A DNA stretch of 64,000 nt, from NCBI RefSeq assembly GCF_042687825.1, contig NZ_JBHUQE010000013.1:1-64000 (forward strand). Direction: 5' to 3'. Below are positions 45,009 through 52,850 of the stretch, piece by piece. Under the pieces are notes generated by a model that saw nothing but the letters and a program-made list of their open reading frames with translations, had not been told where the DNA came from and ran no database searches. Position numbers and translations under genes: made by a program. This DNA is from Sedimentitalea sp042687825. Lineage in GTDB: Bacteria; Pseudomonadota; Alphaproteobacteria; Rhodobacterales; Rhodobacteraceae. Every line of letters starts with the position of its first letter. Positions within the stretch are counted from its first letter, which is position 1.

Positions 45009-45118
45009 CGGGTTGTGAGCGGCTGCCATGCCGCTTACATATCCCCAAGTTTTCCCATGACGCCGCCCGAGCCGGAAAACGGTTCCGGGCGGCGCTCGCA
45101 TAAAAGAGACCGCATTTC

Positions 45119-46483
45119 ATGGTATCAGCAGCAGAACAAATGGCGGCGAACACAAGCTGGTCTTCGCTGGGCAAAGCGACCGACCTGCGCAATCGCATCC
45201 TGTTCACCCTCGGGCTATTGATCGTCTATCGCCTTGGCACTTTCATTCCGGTGCCGGGCATTGACGGCGTCGCCCTGCGCGAATTCATGGAACAGGCGGG
45301 GCAGGGCATCGGCGGCATGGTCAGCATGTTCACTGGCGGCGCGCTGGGCCGGATGGGCATCTTTGCCCTGGGCATCATGCCCTATATCAGCGCCTCGATC
45401 ATCGTGCAGCTGCTGACCTCGATGGTGCCGGCGCTGGAGCAGCTCAAGAAAGAGGGCGAACAGGGCCGCAAGAAGATCAACCAGTATACCCGGTTCGGCA
45501 CCGTGGCGCTGGCCACAGTGCAGGCCTATGGGTTGGCGGTCAGTCTGGAATCGGGCGATCTGGCAACCGATCCCGGCATGTTCTTCCGTATGTCCACCAT
45601 GATCACCCTGGTCGGGGGCACCATGTTCCTGATGTGGCTGGGCGAGCAGATCACCGCGCGCGGCATCGGCAACGGCATCTCGCTGATCATCTTTGTCGGC
45701 ATCATCGCCGAAGTTCCGGCCGCCATCGCGCAGTTCCTGGCCAGCGGTCGTTCCGGCGCGGTCAGCCCGGCGGTGATCATTGGTGTCATCGTGATGGTGA
45801 TCGCCACGATCACCTTCGTGGTGTTCATGGAGCGCGCCCTGCGCAAGATCCACATCCAGTATCCGCGCCGCCAGGTCGGGATGAAAGTCTATGACGGCGG
45901 CTCCAGCCACCTGCCGGTCAAGGTCAACCCCGCGGGCGTCATCCCGGCGATCTTCGCCAGTTCGCTGCTGCTGTTGCCGGTGACGATCTCGACCTTTTCG
46001 TCCGGCACGGCGACGGGGCCAATCATGTCCTGGCTGTTGGCCAATTTCGGCCCGGGCCAGCCGCTCTATCTGCTGTTCTTTGTTAGCATGATCGTGTTCT
46101 TTGCCTATTTCTATACCTTCAACGTGTCGTTCAAACCGGACGAGGTGGCAGACAACCTGAAGAACCAGAACGGGTTCGTGCCGGGTATCCGGCCGGGCAA
46201 GAAGACCGCGGAATACCTGGAATACGTGGTCAACCGTGTGCTGGTGCTGGGGGCGGCCTATCTGGCGGCCGTGTGCCTGCTGCCGGAAATTCTGCGCGGT
46301 CAGTTCGCCATTCCGTTCTATTTCGGCGGCACCTCGGTGCTGATCGTGGTCAGCGTGACGATGGACACGATCCAGCAAGCCCAGAGCCATCTGCTGGCGC
46401 ATCAGTACGAAGGCCTGATCGAGAAATCGCAGCTGCGCGGCAAAAGCAAGAAACGCGGTCGACGCGGACCCGCCAGGCGCTGA
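45119..46483 (+). CDS. secY: preprotein translocase subunit SecY
   Basis: The main channel of the Sec translocon. The 454-residue protein has ten transmembrane helices and the family motifs FIPVPGIDGVALREFM, GIMPYISASIIVQLL, GIGNGISLIIFVGI and the cytoplasmic loop GFVPGIRPGKKTAEYL. The basic C-terminal tail KSKKRGRRGPARR is typical. ATG at 45119 gives MVSAAEQMAAN. It is followed not by adk but by a 474-bp gap, then rpsM. Confidence 0.97.
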   Translation: MVSAAEQMAANTSWSSLGKATDLRNRILFTLGLLIVYRLGTFIPVPGIDGVALREFMEQAGQGIGGMVSMFTGGALGRMGIFALGIMPYISASIIVQLLTSMVPALEQLKKEGEQGRKKINQYTRFGTVALATVQAYGLAVSLESGDLATDPGMFFRMSTMITLVGGTMFLMWLGEQITARGIGNGISLIIFVGIIAEVPAAIAQFLASGRSGAVSPAVIIGVIVMVIATITFVVFMERALRKIHIQYPRRQVGMKVYDGGSSHLPVKVNPAGVIPAIFASSLLLLPVTISTFSSGTATGPIMSWLLANFGPGQPLYLLFFVSMIVFFAYFYTFNVSFKPDEVADNLKNQNGFVPGIRPGKKTAEYLEYVVNRVLVLGAAYLAAVCLLPEILRGQFAIPFYFGGTSVLIVVSVTMDTIQQAQSHLLAHQYEGLIEKSQLRGKSKKRGRRGPARR

Positions 46484-46957
46484 GCGCCGGTGCATCGGGA
46501 CCTTGGCCTGTACAGGTGGTCCCGCAACCGGGTCCGACGGATTGTACCGGTCCGCCCGTGCTGTTCGGTTTGAACCCGTCGGGTTGAACCTGTCGAACCG
46601 GTCCGCTGGCGTCCCCCGAAGTGCAGGGGGGGGACGACGATTTGGGGCGGTGGTTGTTTTTCGGACCGCCGCAGCCCGGTGCCGCAGGGTTCGATCCGCG
46701 CTTTCCGAGGGGTGCTTTCTGACGCTTTACGTATGGTAAATGCCGCACTGCCGCGTGAGGCGGTGAATCGGGGGTTGACGCGGTTTGGGATTACTCCTAC
46801 CTACCGCCATCTCTGCAAGAGAATCAATCATGCCGTGCGGATCGCAACCGCCCTGCAAACATGGACAATGCGAAGGCCCGGCGGCATCCGCCTCGGGCCT
46901 GATGTTGTGAAAAAAGGTTCCGGAACTACGGAACCGCAACGAAAAGGAAAGTGACAC
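46484..46957 (+). other. 474-bp gap between secY and rpsM, lacking adk
   Basis: In most alphaproteobacteria adk lies here. No adenylate kinase frame is present in any reading. The region is rich in dyads: GGGACC/GGTCCC (46498-46524) after secY, GGCGGT/ACCGCC around 46646, a stable stem AGGCCC-GGCGG-CAT-CCGCC-TC-GGGCCT near 46871-46897, and GGTTCCG/CGGAACC (46916-46935) directly before rpsM. TTGACG at 46775-46780 is a good -35 box with a poor -10 (TACCTA). The rpsM operon probably has its own promoter and a structured leader of about 150 nt. Confidence 0.65.
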
Positions 46958-47326
46958 GTGGCACGTATTGCCGGCGTAAACATCCCGACTGCCAAGCGGG
47001 TCCCCATCGCCCTCACCTATATCACCGGAATTGGCAACGCGACCGCCAAATCCATCTGCGAAGCCGTGGGCATCGAGCCCTCGCGCCGCGTCAACGAACT
47101 GAGCGACAGCGAAGTTCTGCAGATCCGCGAACATATCGACGCCAATTGCAACGTCGAGGGCGACCTGCGCCGCGAAACCCAGATGAACATCAAACGTCTG
47201 ATGGATCTTGGCTGCTATCGTGGCCTGCGGCATCGCCGCAATCTGCCGGTACGCGGTCAGCGGACCCACACCAATGCCCGTACACGCAAAGGCCCCGCAA
47301 AGGCCATTGCCGGCAAGAAGAAATAA
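46958..47326 (+). CDS. rpsM: 30S ribosomal protein S13
   Basis: A 122-residue ribosomal protein of the small-subunit head. It has ARIAGVNIPTAKRVPIALTY, GIGNATAKSICE and the C-terminal RGQRTHTNARTRKGPAKAIA. Start is GTG at 46958 with AAAAGGAAAG upstream at 7-nt spacing. It is followed by rpsK after 12 bp. Its leader is structured (see the gap entry), and the usual neighbour adk is absent. Confidence 0.97.
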   Translation: MARIAGVNIPTAKRVPIALTYITGIGNATAKSICEAVGIEPSRRVNELSDSEVLQIREHIDANCNVEGDLRRETQMNIKRLMDLGCYRGLRHRRNLPVRGQRTHTNARTRKGPAKAIAGKKK

Positions 47327-47338
47327 GGGGGCGGATCG

Positions 47339-47728
47339 ATGGCACGCGACAAGACACGCACCAAGCGCAAAGAGCGCAAGAACATTGCCGCCGGTGTGGC
47401 GCATGTGAACAGCAGCTTCAACAATACCAAGATCCTGATCTCGGACGTTCAGGGCAACGCGATCAGTTGGTCTTCGGCCGGCACGATGGGGTTCAAGGGA
47501 TCGCGCAAGTCGACCCCCTATGCCGCCCAGATGGCCGCCGAAGACGCCGGCAAGAAGGCACAGGAACACGGCGTGAAAACGCTGGAAGTCGAAGTGCAGG
47601 GACCCGGATCGGGCCGCGAAAGCGCGCTGCGTGCGTTGGCAGCCGTTGGCTTCAATATCACGTCGATCCGCGACGTCACGCCGATTGCCCACAACGGTTG
47701 CCGTCCGCCGAAACGCCGCCGCGTTTAA
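47339..47728 (+). CDS. rpsK: 30S ribosomal protein S11
   Basis: A 129-residue ribosomal protein. It contains GVAHVNSSFNNTKILISDVQ and VEVQGPGSGRESALRAL, with the C-terminal NGCRPPKRRRV tail that binds 16S rRNA. It follows rpsM and is separated from rpoA by 115 bp that include a hairpin with a T-rich tail. rpsD, present here in E. coli, is absent, as is normal for alphaproteobacteria. Confidence 0.97.
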   Translation: MARDKTRTKRKERKNIAAGVAHVNSSFNNTKILISDVQGNAISWSSAGTMGFKGSRKSTPYAAQMAAEDAGKKAQEHGVKTLEVEVQGPGSGRESALRALAAVGFNITSIRDVTPIAHNGCRPPKRRRV

Positions 47729-47743
47729 GGACCGAATTCTGGA

Positions 47744-47784
47744 CTGGGGTCGCGTGTTTTCGCACGACCCCAGTTTGTCGTTTT
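47744..47784 (+). terminator. attenuator-like hairpin between rpsK and rpoA
   Basis: CTGGGGTCG and CGACCCCAG form a perfect 9-bp stem, followed by TTTGTCGTTTT. It starts 16 bases after the rpsK stop. A full terminator here would separate rpoA from its operon, so partial termination is more likely and would set a lower level for rpoA-rplQ. Confidence 0.65.
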
Positions 47785-47843
47785 GAAACCTCGGGCGCTT
47801 GCATCTGACAGGTCATGGGATGCGGGCAGGAATGGAGGGACAC

Positions 47844-48860
47844 ATGATCCACAAGAATTGGGCAGAGCTGATCAAACCGACTCAGCTGGACGTGAAACCC
47901 GGCAATGATCCGGCGCGCCAGGCGACCGTCGTGGCCGAGCCGCTGGAACGGGGTTTCGGCCTGACGCTGGGCAATGCCCTGCGCCGCATCCTGATGAGCA
48001 GCCTGCAGGGCGGTGCGATCACCAGTGTTCAGATCGACAATGTGCTGCACGAGTTCTCGTCGGTGGCCGGCGTGCGCGAGGACGTGACCGACATCGTCCT
48101 GAACCTCAAGGGCGTCAGCCTGCGCATGGAAGTCGAAGGCCCCAAGCGCCTGTCGATCCAGGCCAAGGGTCCTGCCGTGGTGACTGCCGGGGATATCAGC
48201 GAAAGCGCCGGGATCGAGATCCTGAACCGTGATCACGTGATCTGTCATCTGGATGACGGTGCTGATTTGTTCGTGGAGCTGACAGTCAACACCGGCAAGG
48301 GCTATGTCTCGGCAGAAAAGAACAAGCCCGAGGATGCGCCCATCGGTCTGATTCCGATCGATGCGATCTATTCGCCGGTCAAGAAGGTCAGCTATGACGT
48401 GCAGCCGACCCGCGAAGGCCAGGTGCTGGATTATGACAAGCTGACCATGAAGATCGAGACCGATGGGTCGATCACGCCGGATGACGCGGTGGCCTTTGCC
48501 GCGCGCATCCTGCAGGATCAGTTGTCGATCTTTGTCAATTTCGACGAACCGGAAAGCGCCAGCCGTCAGGATGACGATGATGGTCTCGAGTTCAACCCGC
48601 TGCTGCTTAAGAAGGTGGACGAACTGGAACTGTCGGTGCGCTCGGCGAACTGTCTGAAGAACGACAACATCGTCTATATCGGCGATCTGATCCAGAAAAC
48701 CGAAGCCGAGATGCTGCGCACGCCGAATTTTGGCCGCAAGTCGCTGAACGAGATCAAAGAGGTTTTGTCCGGCATGGGGCTGCACCTCGGTATGGATGTC
48801 GAGGACTGGCCGCCCGACAATATCGAGGATCTGGCAAAGAAATTCGAAGACGCCTTCTGA
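47844..48860 (+). CDS. rpoA: RNA polymerase alpha subunit
   Basis: A 338-residue protein, the usual alphaproteobacterial length. The N-terminal dimerisation domain shows ATVVAEPLERGFGLTLGNAL and RRILMSSLQGGAITSVQIDN. The C-terminal domain shows VDELELSVRSANCLKNDNI and GRKSLNEIKEVLSGMGLHLG for UP-element and activator contacts. GGAGGG precedes ATG 47844; the frame is open a little further upstream without support. It is followed by a REP-like element and rplQ. Confidence 0.98.
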   Translation: MIHKNWAELIKPTQLDVKPGNDPARQATVVAEPLERGFGLTLGNALRRILMSSLQGGAITSVQIDNVLHEFSSVAGVREDVTDIVLNLKGVSLRMEVEGPKRLSIQAKGPAVVTAGDISESAGIEILNRDHVICHLDDGADLFVELTVNTGKGYVSAEKNKPEDAPIGLIPIDAIYSPVKKVSYDVQPTREGQVLDYDKLTMKIETDGSITPDDAVAFAARILQDQLSIFVNFDEPESASRQDDDDGLEFNPLLLKKVDELELSVRSANCLKNDNIVYIGDLIQKTEAEMLRTPNFGRKSLNEIKEVLSGMGLHLGMDVEDWPPDNIEDLAKKFEDAF

Positions 48861-48870
48861 AGGCGTCGGC

Positions 48871-48928
48871 GACCCCGGACCTGATCCGGGGTCTCTGGGC
48901 CCGCAAGGCCCCGGGTCAAGCCCGGGGC
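48871..48928. repeat. REP-like pair of GC-rich palindromes
   Basis: GACCCCGGA-CCTGA-TCCGGGGTC is a perfect 9-bp stem, followed by GCCCCGGG-TCAAG-CCCGGGGC, a perfect 8-bp stem. The pair lies in the 180-bp gap between rpoA and rplQ. The style (GGACCTGATCCGGGGTC, GGGTCAAGCCCGGGG) is that of the repetitive extragenic palindromes of alphaproteobacteria. Only one copy is in the window, so the genome-wide repeat is inference. Confidence 0.7.
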
Positions 48929-49040
48929 GGGGGGCAAGAAAATGCCCGGACCGCCGGGGAATGACTGGGCAGATTGCCCCAAGGAGAGGGCTCCGCACGC
49001 ATGGGGCTCCAGACAAAGTATAAATCGAAGGAGAAGTGAA

Positions 49041-49463
49041 ATGCGTCACGCACGTGGATACCGCCGCCTGAACCGCACCCATGAGCACCGCAAGGCATTG
49101 TTTGCCAACATGGCCGGCTCGCTGATTGAACATGAGCAGATCAAGACCACCCTGCCCAAGGCCAAGGAACTGCGCCCGATCATCGAAAAGATGATCACGC
49201 TTGCCAAGCGCGGCGATCTGCACGCCCGCCGTCAGGCCGCGGCCAAATTGAAGGAAGACAAGGACGTCGCCAAGCTGTTTGACGTTTTGGGTCCGCGCTA
49301 CAAGGATCGTCAGGGCGGTTATGTCCGGGTTCTCAAGGCCGGTTTCCGTTATGGCGACATGGCGCCGATGGCGATCATCGAATTCGTCGATCGCGACCGC
49401 GACGCCAAGGGTGCCGCCGACAAGAGCCGACTGGCAGCTGAAGAAGCGGCTGCAGAAGAATAA
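49041..49463 (+). CDS. rplQ: 50S ribosomal protein L17
   Basis: A 140-residue ribosomal protein that starts MRHARGYRRLNRTHEHRKAL and contains SLIEHEQIKTTLPKAKELRP, with a long acidic C-terminal extension (KSRLAAEEAAAEE) common in this group. AAGGAG precedes the ATG at 49041. It is the last gene of the operon and is followed by a strong terminator. Confidence 0.97.
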   Translation: MRHARGYRRLNRTHEHRKALFANMAGSLIEHEQIKTTLPKAKELRPIIEKMITLAKRGDLHARRQAAAKLKEDKDVAKLFDVLGPRYKDRQGGYVRVLKAGFRYGDMAPMAIIEFVDRDRDAKGAADKSRLAAEEAAAEE

Positions 49464-49493
49464 GGCCTCCGAAAACGGATCGGACGTCACGCC

Positions 49494-49521
49494 CCCCGCC
49501 TGCACAGGCGGGGGTTTTTTG
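49494..49521 (+). terminator. intrinsic terminator of the rpsM-rplQ operon
   Basis: CCCCCGCCTG and CAGGCGGGGG form a 10-bp repeat around CA, followed by TTTTTT. It starts 30 bases after the rplQ stop. Confidence 0.92.
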
Positions 49522-49603
49522 CTTTTTCGGCAGATGTTCCGGCATGTCTTGCAATCGCCTGCGCCGGGTCGCATATCGACCCACAACAGGAAGGAAGACG
49601 CAT

Positions 49604-50998
49604 ATGATCCGCATGACCGTGGCCGCTCTGGCGCTTGTGCTGGCGCCCCTGTCCGTCGGCATGGCCGGTGCCGAAACCAGAATCCCGCAGTCGCGGACCG
49701 AAGTCTCGCTGGGTTTTGCGCCGCTGGTCAAGCAGGCTGCGCCGGCGGTCGTGAACATCTATGCCCGCCGCATCGTCGAGGCACGGCAGAGCCCTTTCAT
49801 AAACGATCCGTTCTTTCAGGACTTTTTCCGCAGTTTCGCCAATCCGCAACCGCGGGTACAGAATTCGCTGGGCTCAGGGGTGATCCTGTCGGCCGACGGA
49901 ATCGTGGTGTCGAATTTTCACGTCGTGGGGATGGCCACCGATATTCGCGTGGTACTGACGGACCGGCGTGAATATTCCGCCCGGGTGTTGCTGGGTGACC
50001 AGGAGAGCGATCTGGCGATCCTGCAATTGCAAGAGGCCGAGGACCTGCCCTTTCTGTCGCTGCGCGATTCCGATCAGGTCGAGGTCGGCGAACTGGTGAT
50101 GGCGATCGGCAACCCCTTTGGCGTCGGACAGACCGTCACCAGCGGCATCGTCTCGGGCCTGGCCCGTTCCGGCGCGGCCACAGGGCAGGCGCGCGGCTAT
50201 TTCATTCAGACAGACGCGGCGATCAACCCGGGCAATTCGGGTGGAGCGCTGATCGACGTCAATGGCGATCTGATCGGCATCAACACCTCGATCCTCAGCC
50301 GGTCCGGCGGTTCCAACGGCATCGGCTTTGCTATCCCGGCCAATCTGGTCGGGGAATTCGTGCATCAGGCACGGCTGGGTCATGACCGGTTCCAGCGTCC
50401 CTGGGCGGGCATGTCGGGTCAGCCGGTGAACTCCGATCTGGCCGAGTCGCTGGGTTTGGCAGTGCCCGATGGCATCGTGATTTCCGAATTGCACCCGGCC
50501 AGCCCCTTTGCCAGGGCCGGCATGGCGGTCGGGGACGTCATCACACATGTCGGCAGTCAGCCGGTGAATTCGCCGCAGGAGATGCTGTTCCGCATGACAG
50601 TGGCGGGCACCGGTGAAACCACCCAGGTGATCTGGATGCGCGATTCCGAACAGCGCGAAAGCACGGTCAGGATGCTGCCGCCGCCCGATGAGCCGCCAGC
50701 GCAGGAACGGACATTGGGCAAACGCACCGTGCTGCCCGACATGACCGTGGCACGGGCCAATCCGGCAGTGATCGCGCGGTTCGGATTGCCGCTGACGACG
50801 ACGGGGGTTCTGGTCACCGATCCCGGCCCGCTGGGTGCCCGTGTGGGCCTCAAGACCGGCGATGTGATCCGCGCAATCAACGGGCGCGATGTCGAAACCA
50901 GCGACGATGTCGAAACGGCGCTGACCCGGCCGGGGCGGACAGTGCTTCTGGACCTGCTGCGGCGCGGACAGCGCCTGGGTCTGCGGTTCCGGCTCTAG
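49604..50998 (+). CDS. periplasmic Deg/HtrA-type serine protease
   Basis: A 464-residue protease and chaperone. A signal peptide (MIRMTVAALALVLAPLSVGMAGA) is followed by the trypsin-like domain. The triad is visible as SNFHVVG (His), QESDLAIL (Asp) and INPGNSGGALID (Ser). Two PDZ domains follow (about 260-350 and 370-464). A Gln/Pro-rich linker near PPPDEPPAQERT precedes the second. The common Do-type loops are short, fitting DegS/DegQ-like members. GGAAGGAAG precedes the ATG at 49604. It starts 2 bp before rarA. Confidence 0.93.
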   Translation: MIRMTVAALALVLAPLSVGMAGAETRIPQSRTEVSLGFAPLVKQAAPAVVNIYARRIVEARQSPFINDPFFQDFFRSFANPQPRVQNSLGSGVILSADGIVVSNFHVVGMATDIRVVLTDRREYSARVLLGDQESDLAILQLQEAEDLPFLSLRDSDQVEVGELVMAIGNPFGVGQTVTSGIVSGLARSGAATGQARGYFIQTDAAINPGNSGGALIDVNGDLIGINTSILSRSGGSNGIGFAIPANLVGEFVHQARLGHDRFQRPWAGMSGQPVNSDLAESLGLAVPDGIVISELHPASPFARAGMAVGDVITHVGSQPVNSPQEMLFRMTVAGTGETTQVIWMRDSEQRESTVRMLPPPDEPPAQERTLGKRTVLPDMTVARANPAVIARFGLPLTTTGVLVTDPGPLGARVGLKTGDVIRAINGRDVETSDDVETALTRPGRTVLLDLLRRGQRLGLRFRL

Positions 50999-51000
50999 GC

Positions 51001-52308
51001 ATGGCGGATCTGTTCGATACCGGCGTCGCGCAACCGGCCCGCAACCGGCCGCTGGCCGACCGGTTGCGGCCGCAATCTCTGGCCGATGTGATCGGACAGG
51101 ACCAGGTACTGGGTCCCGAAGGGCCGCTGGGGGCGATGCTGGCGGCGGGCAGCCTTGGCAGCCTGGTTTTCTGGGGGCCGCCCGGTGTTGGAAAGACCAC
51201 CATCGCGCGGCTGCTGGCGGATGTCAGCGATCTGCATTTCGTGCAGATCAGCGCCATATTCACCGGCGTGCCGGACCTGAAAAAAGTGTTCGAGGCGGCG
51301 CGTATCCGGCGCCAGAACGGTCAGGGAACGCTGCTGTTCGTCGACGAGATCCACCGGTTCAACAAGGCCCAGCAGGACGGGTTCCTGCCACATATGGAGG
51401 ACGGCACGATCCTGCTGGTGGGGGCGACGACCGAAAACCCCAGCTTTGAATTGAATGCCGCATTGCTGAGTCGGGCGCAGGTGCTGGTGCTGCAGCGGCT
51501 GGACCTGGCCGATCTAGAGCGGCTGACCCAGCGCGCGGAAAGGGAACTGGACCGCAAGCTGCCCCTGACGCCGGCGGCGCGCGCCGCGTTGCAGGACATG
51601 GCCGATGGCGACGGGCGCGCGTTGCTGAACCTGATCGAGCAGGTTGCGGCGTGGAAGGCCGACACCGAACTGGACACCGAGACGCTGGCAAACCGGCTGA
51701 TGCGCCGGGCGACGAAATACGACAAGTCGGGGGATGAACATTACAACCTGATCTCGGCACTGCACAAATCGGTGCGCGGTTCGGACCCGGACGCCGCCCT
51801 GTACTGGTTCGCGCGCATGCTGACTGGCGGAGAGGACCCGCGCTATCTGGCACGGCGGATCATCCGCATGGCGGTCGAGGATATCGGCCTGGCCGATCCG
51901 CAGGCCCAGACGGTCTGCCTGCATGCCTGGGAAACCTACGAGCGCCTGGGCAGTCCCGAGGGCGAGTTGGCGTTGGCGCAGGCGGTCACCTATCTGGCGC
52001 TGGCACCGAAATCCAACGCCGGATATGCCGGGTTCAAGGCGGCGATGCGTTTGGCAAAACAGACCGGCAGCACGCCGCCGCCAAAACACATCCTGAACGC
52101 ACCCACGGGGTTGATGAAGGATCAGGGCTATGGTGCCGGCTATGCCTATGATCACGACGCCGAAGACGGGTTTTCAGGCCAGAACTATTTCCCCGACGAT
52201 GTGAAACGCCCGGTTCTGTATGCTCCGGTCGAGCGCGGGTTCGAACGCGAGTTGAAAAAGCGGCTGGACTATTTCGCCCGGCTGCGCGTCCAGCGCAACG
52301 CAGACTAG
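51001..52308 (+). CDS. rarA: replication-associated recombination protein A
   Basis: A 435-residue AAA+ ATPase (MgsA/WRNIP1 family) that acts at stalled replication forks. It shows RPQSLADVIGQDQVLGPEGP, Walker A GPPGVGKTT, Walker B LLFVDEIHRFNKAQQD, and sensor-type GATTENPSFELN. The C-terminal part has DPRYLARRIIRMAVEDIGLA and ALAPKSNAGY, specific to RarA. It begins 2 bp after the protease stop; the two are probably co-transcribed. Confidence 0.96.
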   Translation: MADLFDTGVAQPARNRPLADRLRPQSLADVIGQDQVLGPEGPLGAMLAAGSLGSLVFWGPPGVGKTTIARLLADVSDLHFVQISAIFTGVPDLKKVFEAARIRRQNGQGTLLFVDEIHRFNKAQQDGFLPHMEDGTILLVGATTENPSFELNAALLSRAQVLVLQRLDLADLERLTQRAERELDRKLPLTPAARAALQDMADGDGRALLNLIEQVAAWKADTELDTETLANRLMRRATKYDKSGDEHYNLISALHKSVRGSDPDAALYWFARMLTGGEDPRYLARRIIRMAVEDIGLADPQAQTVCLHAWETYERLGSPEGELALAQAVTYLALAPKSNAGYAGFKAAMRLAKQTGSTPPPKHILNAPTGLMKDQGYGAGYAYDHDAEDGFSGQNYFPDDVKRPVLYAPVERGFERELKKRLDYFARLRVQRNAD

Positions 52309-52469
52309 GGCGGTCGTCGCCAATCCCGGTTTGGGCGATACCGCACGTGGCTGGACCCTCTGTTTTGCGTCCCGTCGTCGCAGGGTGCCGGGTGCCCCCG
52401 GTCACCCCCGGGGGCGGACGCGTCCCGCGACTGCTTGACTCCGCGCGCGTCCCGCGCGACATCCCGCGC
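52309..52469. other. GC-rich leader before crcB
   Basis: About 160 bases with a GCCCCCGG/CCGGGGGC hairpin (52393-52414). TTGACT at 52435-52440 is a possible -35 box, placed 35 bp before the crcB ATG, with no ribosome-binding site between. I see no fluoride-riboswitch pattern. Confidence 0.4.
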
Positions 52470-52850
52470 ATGATTTCATCACTCTCTCTCGTAGCGCTTG
52501 GCGGCGCGATCGGCGCGTCCTTGCGCTATCTGGCCGGTATCGGCGTTGTGCGCCTGCTGGGCCATCAGGAATTTCCGCTGGCGATCATCACCGTCAACGT
52601 GATCGGGTCATTTCTGATGGGGGTCTTTGTGGTCGCCGCCGCACAGCGCGGGCTGACCGACTACAGCCCCTTCGTGATGACCGGTCTGCTGGGCGGCTTT
52701 ACCACCTTTTCGGCGTTTTCACTGGAAACAATGACCTTGTTTACCCGCGGCGCGCATGGGCAGGCCGCGCTCTATGTGCTGTTGTCGGTCGGGCTGTCGG
52801 TCGGTGCTCTGGCGCTGGGGCTGGCCGCAGCCCGGGGAGCCCTGACATGA
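52470..52850 (+). CDS. crcB: fluoride ion channel (Fluc family)
   Basis: A 126-residue small membrane protein with four helices that exports fluoride. It has the family motifs GGAIGASLRYLAG (N-terminus), NVIGSFLMGV and GLLGGFTTFSAFSLET with the conserved Phe and Ser/Thr residues. No Shine-Dalgarno precedes ATG 52470, so a leaderless mRNA is possible. Its last 4 bases overlap the start of the pseudouridine synthase. Confidence 0.92.
   Translation: MISSLSLVALGGAIGASLRYLAGIGVVRLLGHQEFPLAIITVNVIGSFLMGVFVVAAAQRGLTDYSPFVMTGLLGGFTTFSAFSLETMTLFTRGAHGQAALYVLLSVGLSVGALALGLAAARGALT

Noticed and set aside
46680..46705. tRNA-like T-loop (GGTTCGATCC) in the secY-rpsM gap
   Set aside because: The flanks do not form a 5-bp T-stem or an acceptor stem, and no D-arm or anticodon arm is present upstream.
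48228..48240. GTGATCACGTGATC inside rpoA
   Set aside because: It resembles the sucC/sdhC palindrome but is inside coding sequence and explained by the codons for Asp-His-Val.
52309..52469. Fluoride riboswitch upstream of crcB
   Set aside because: The characteristic GGNGAUGG and ACCGC-CUGAUGA pattern of the crcB RNA motif could not be found; only GC-rich dyads are present.
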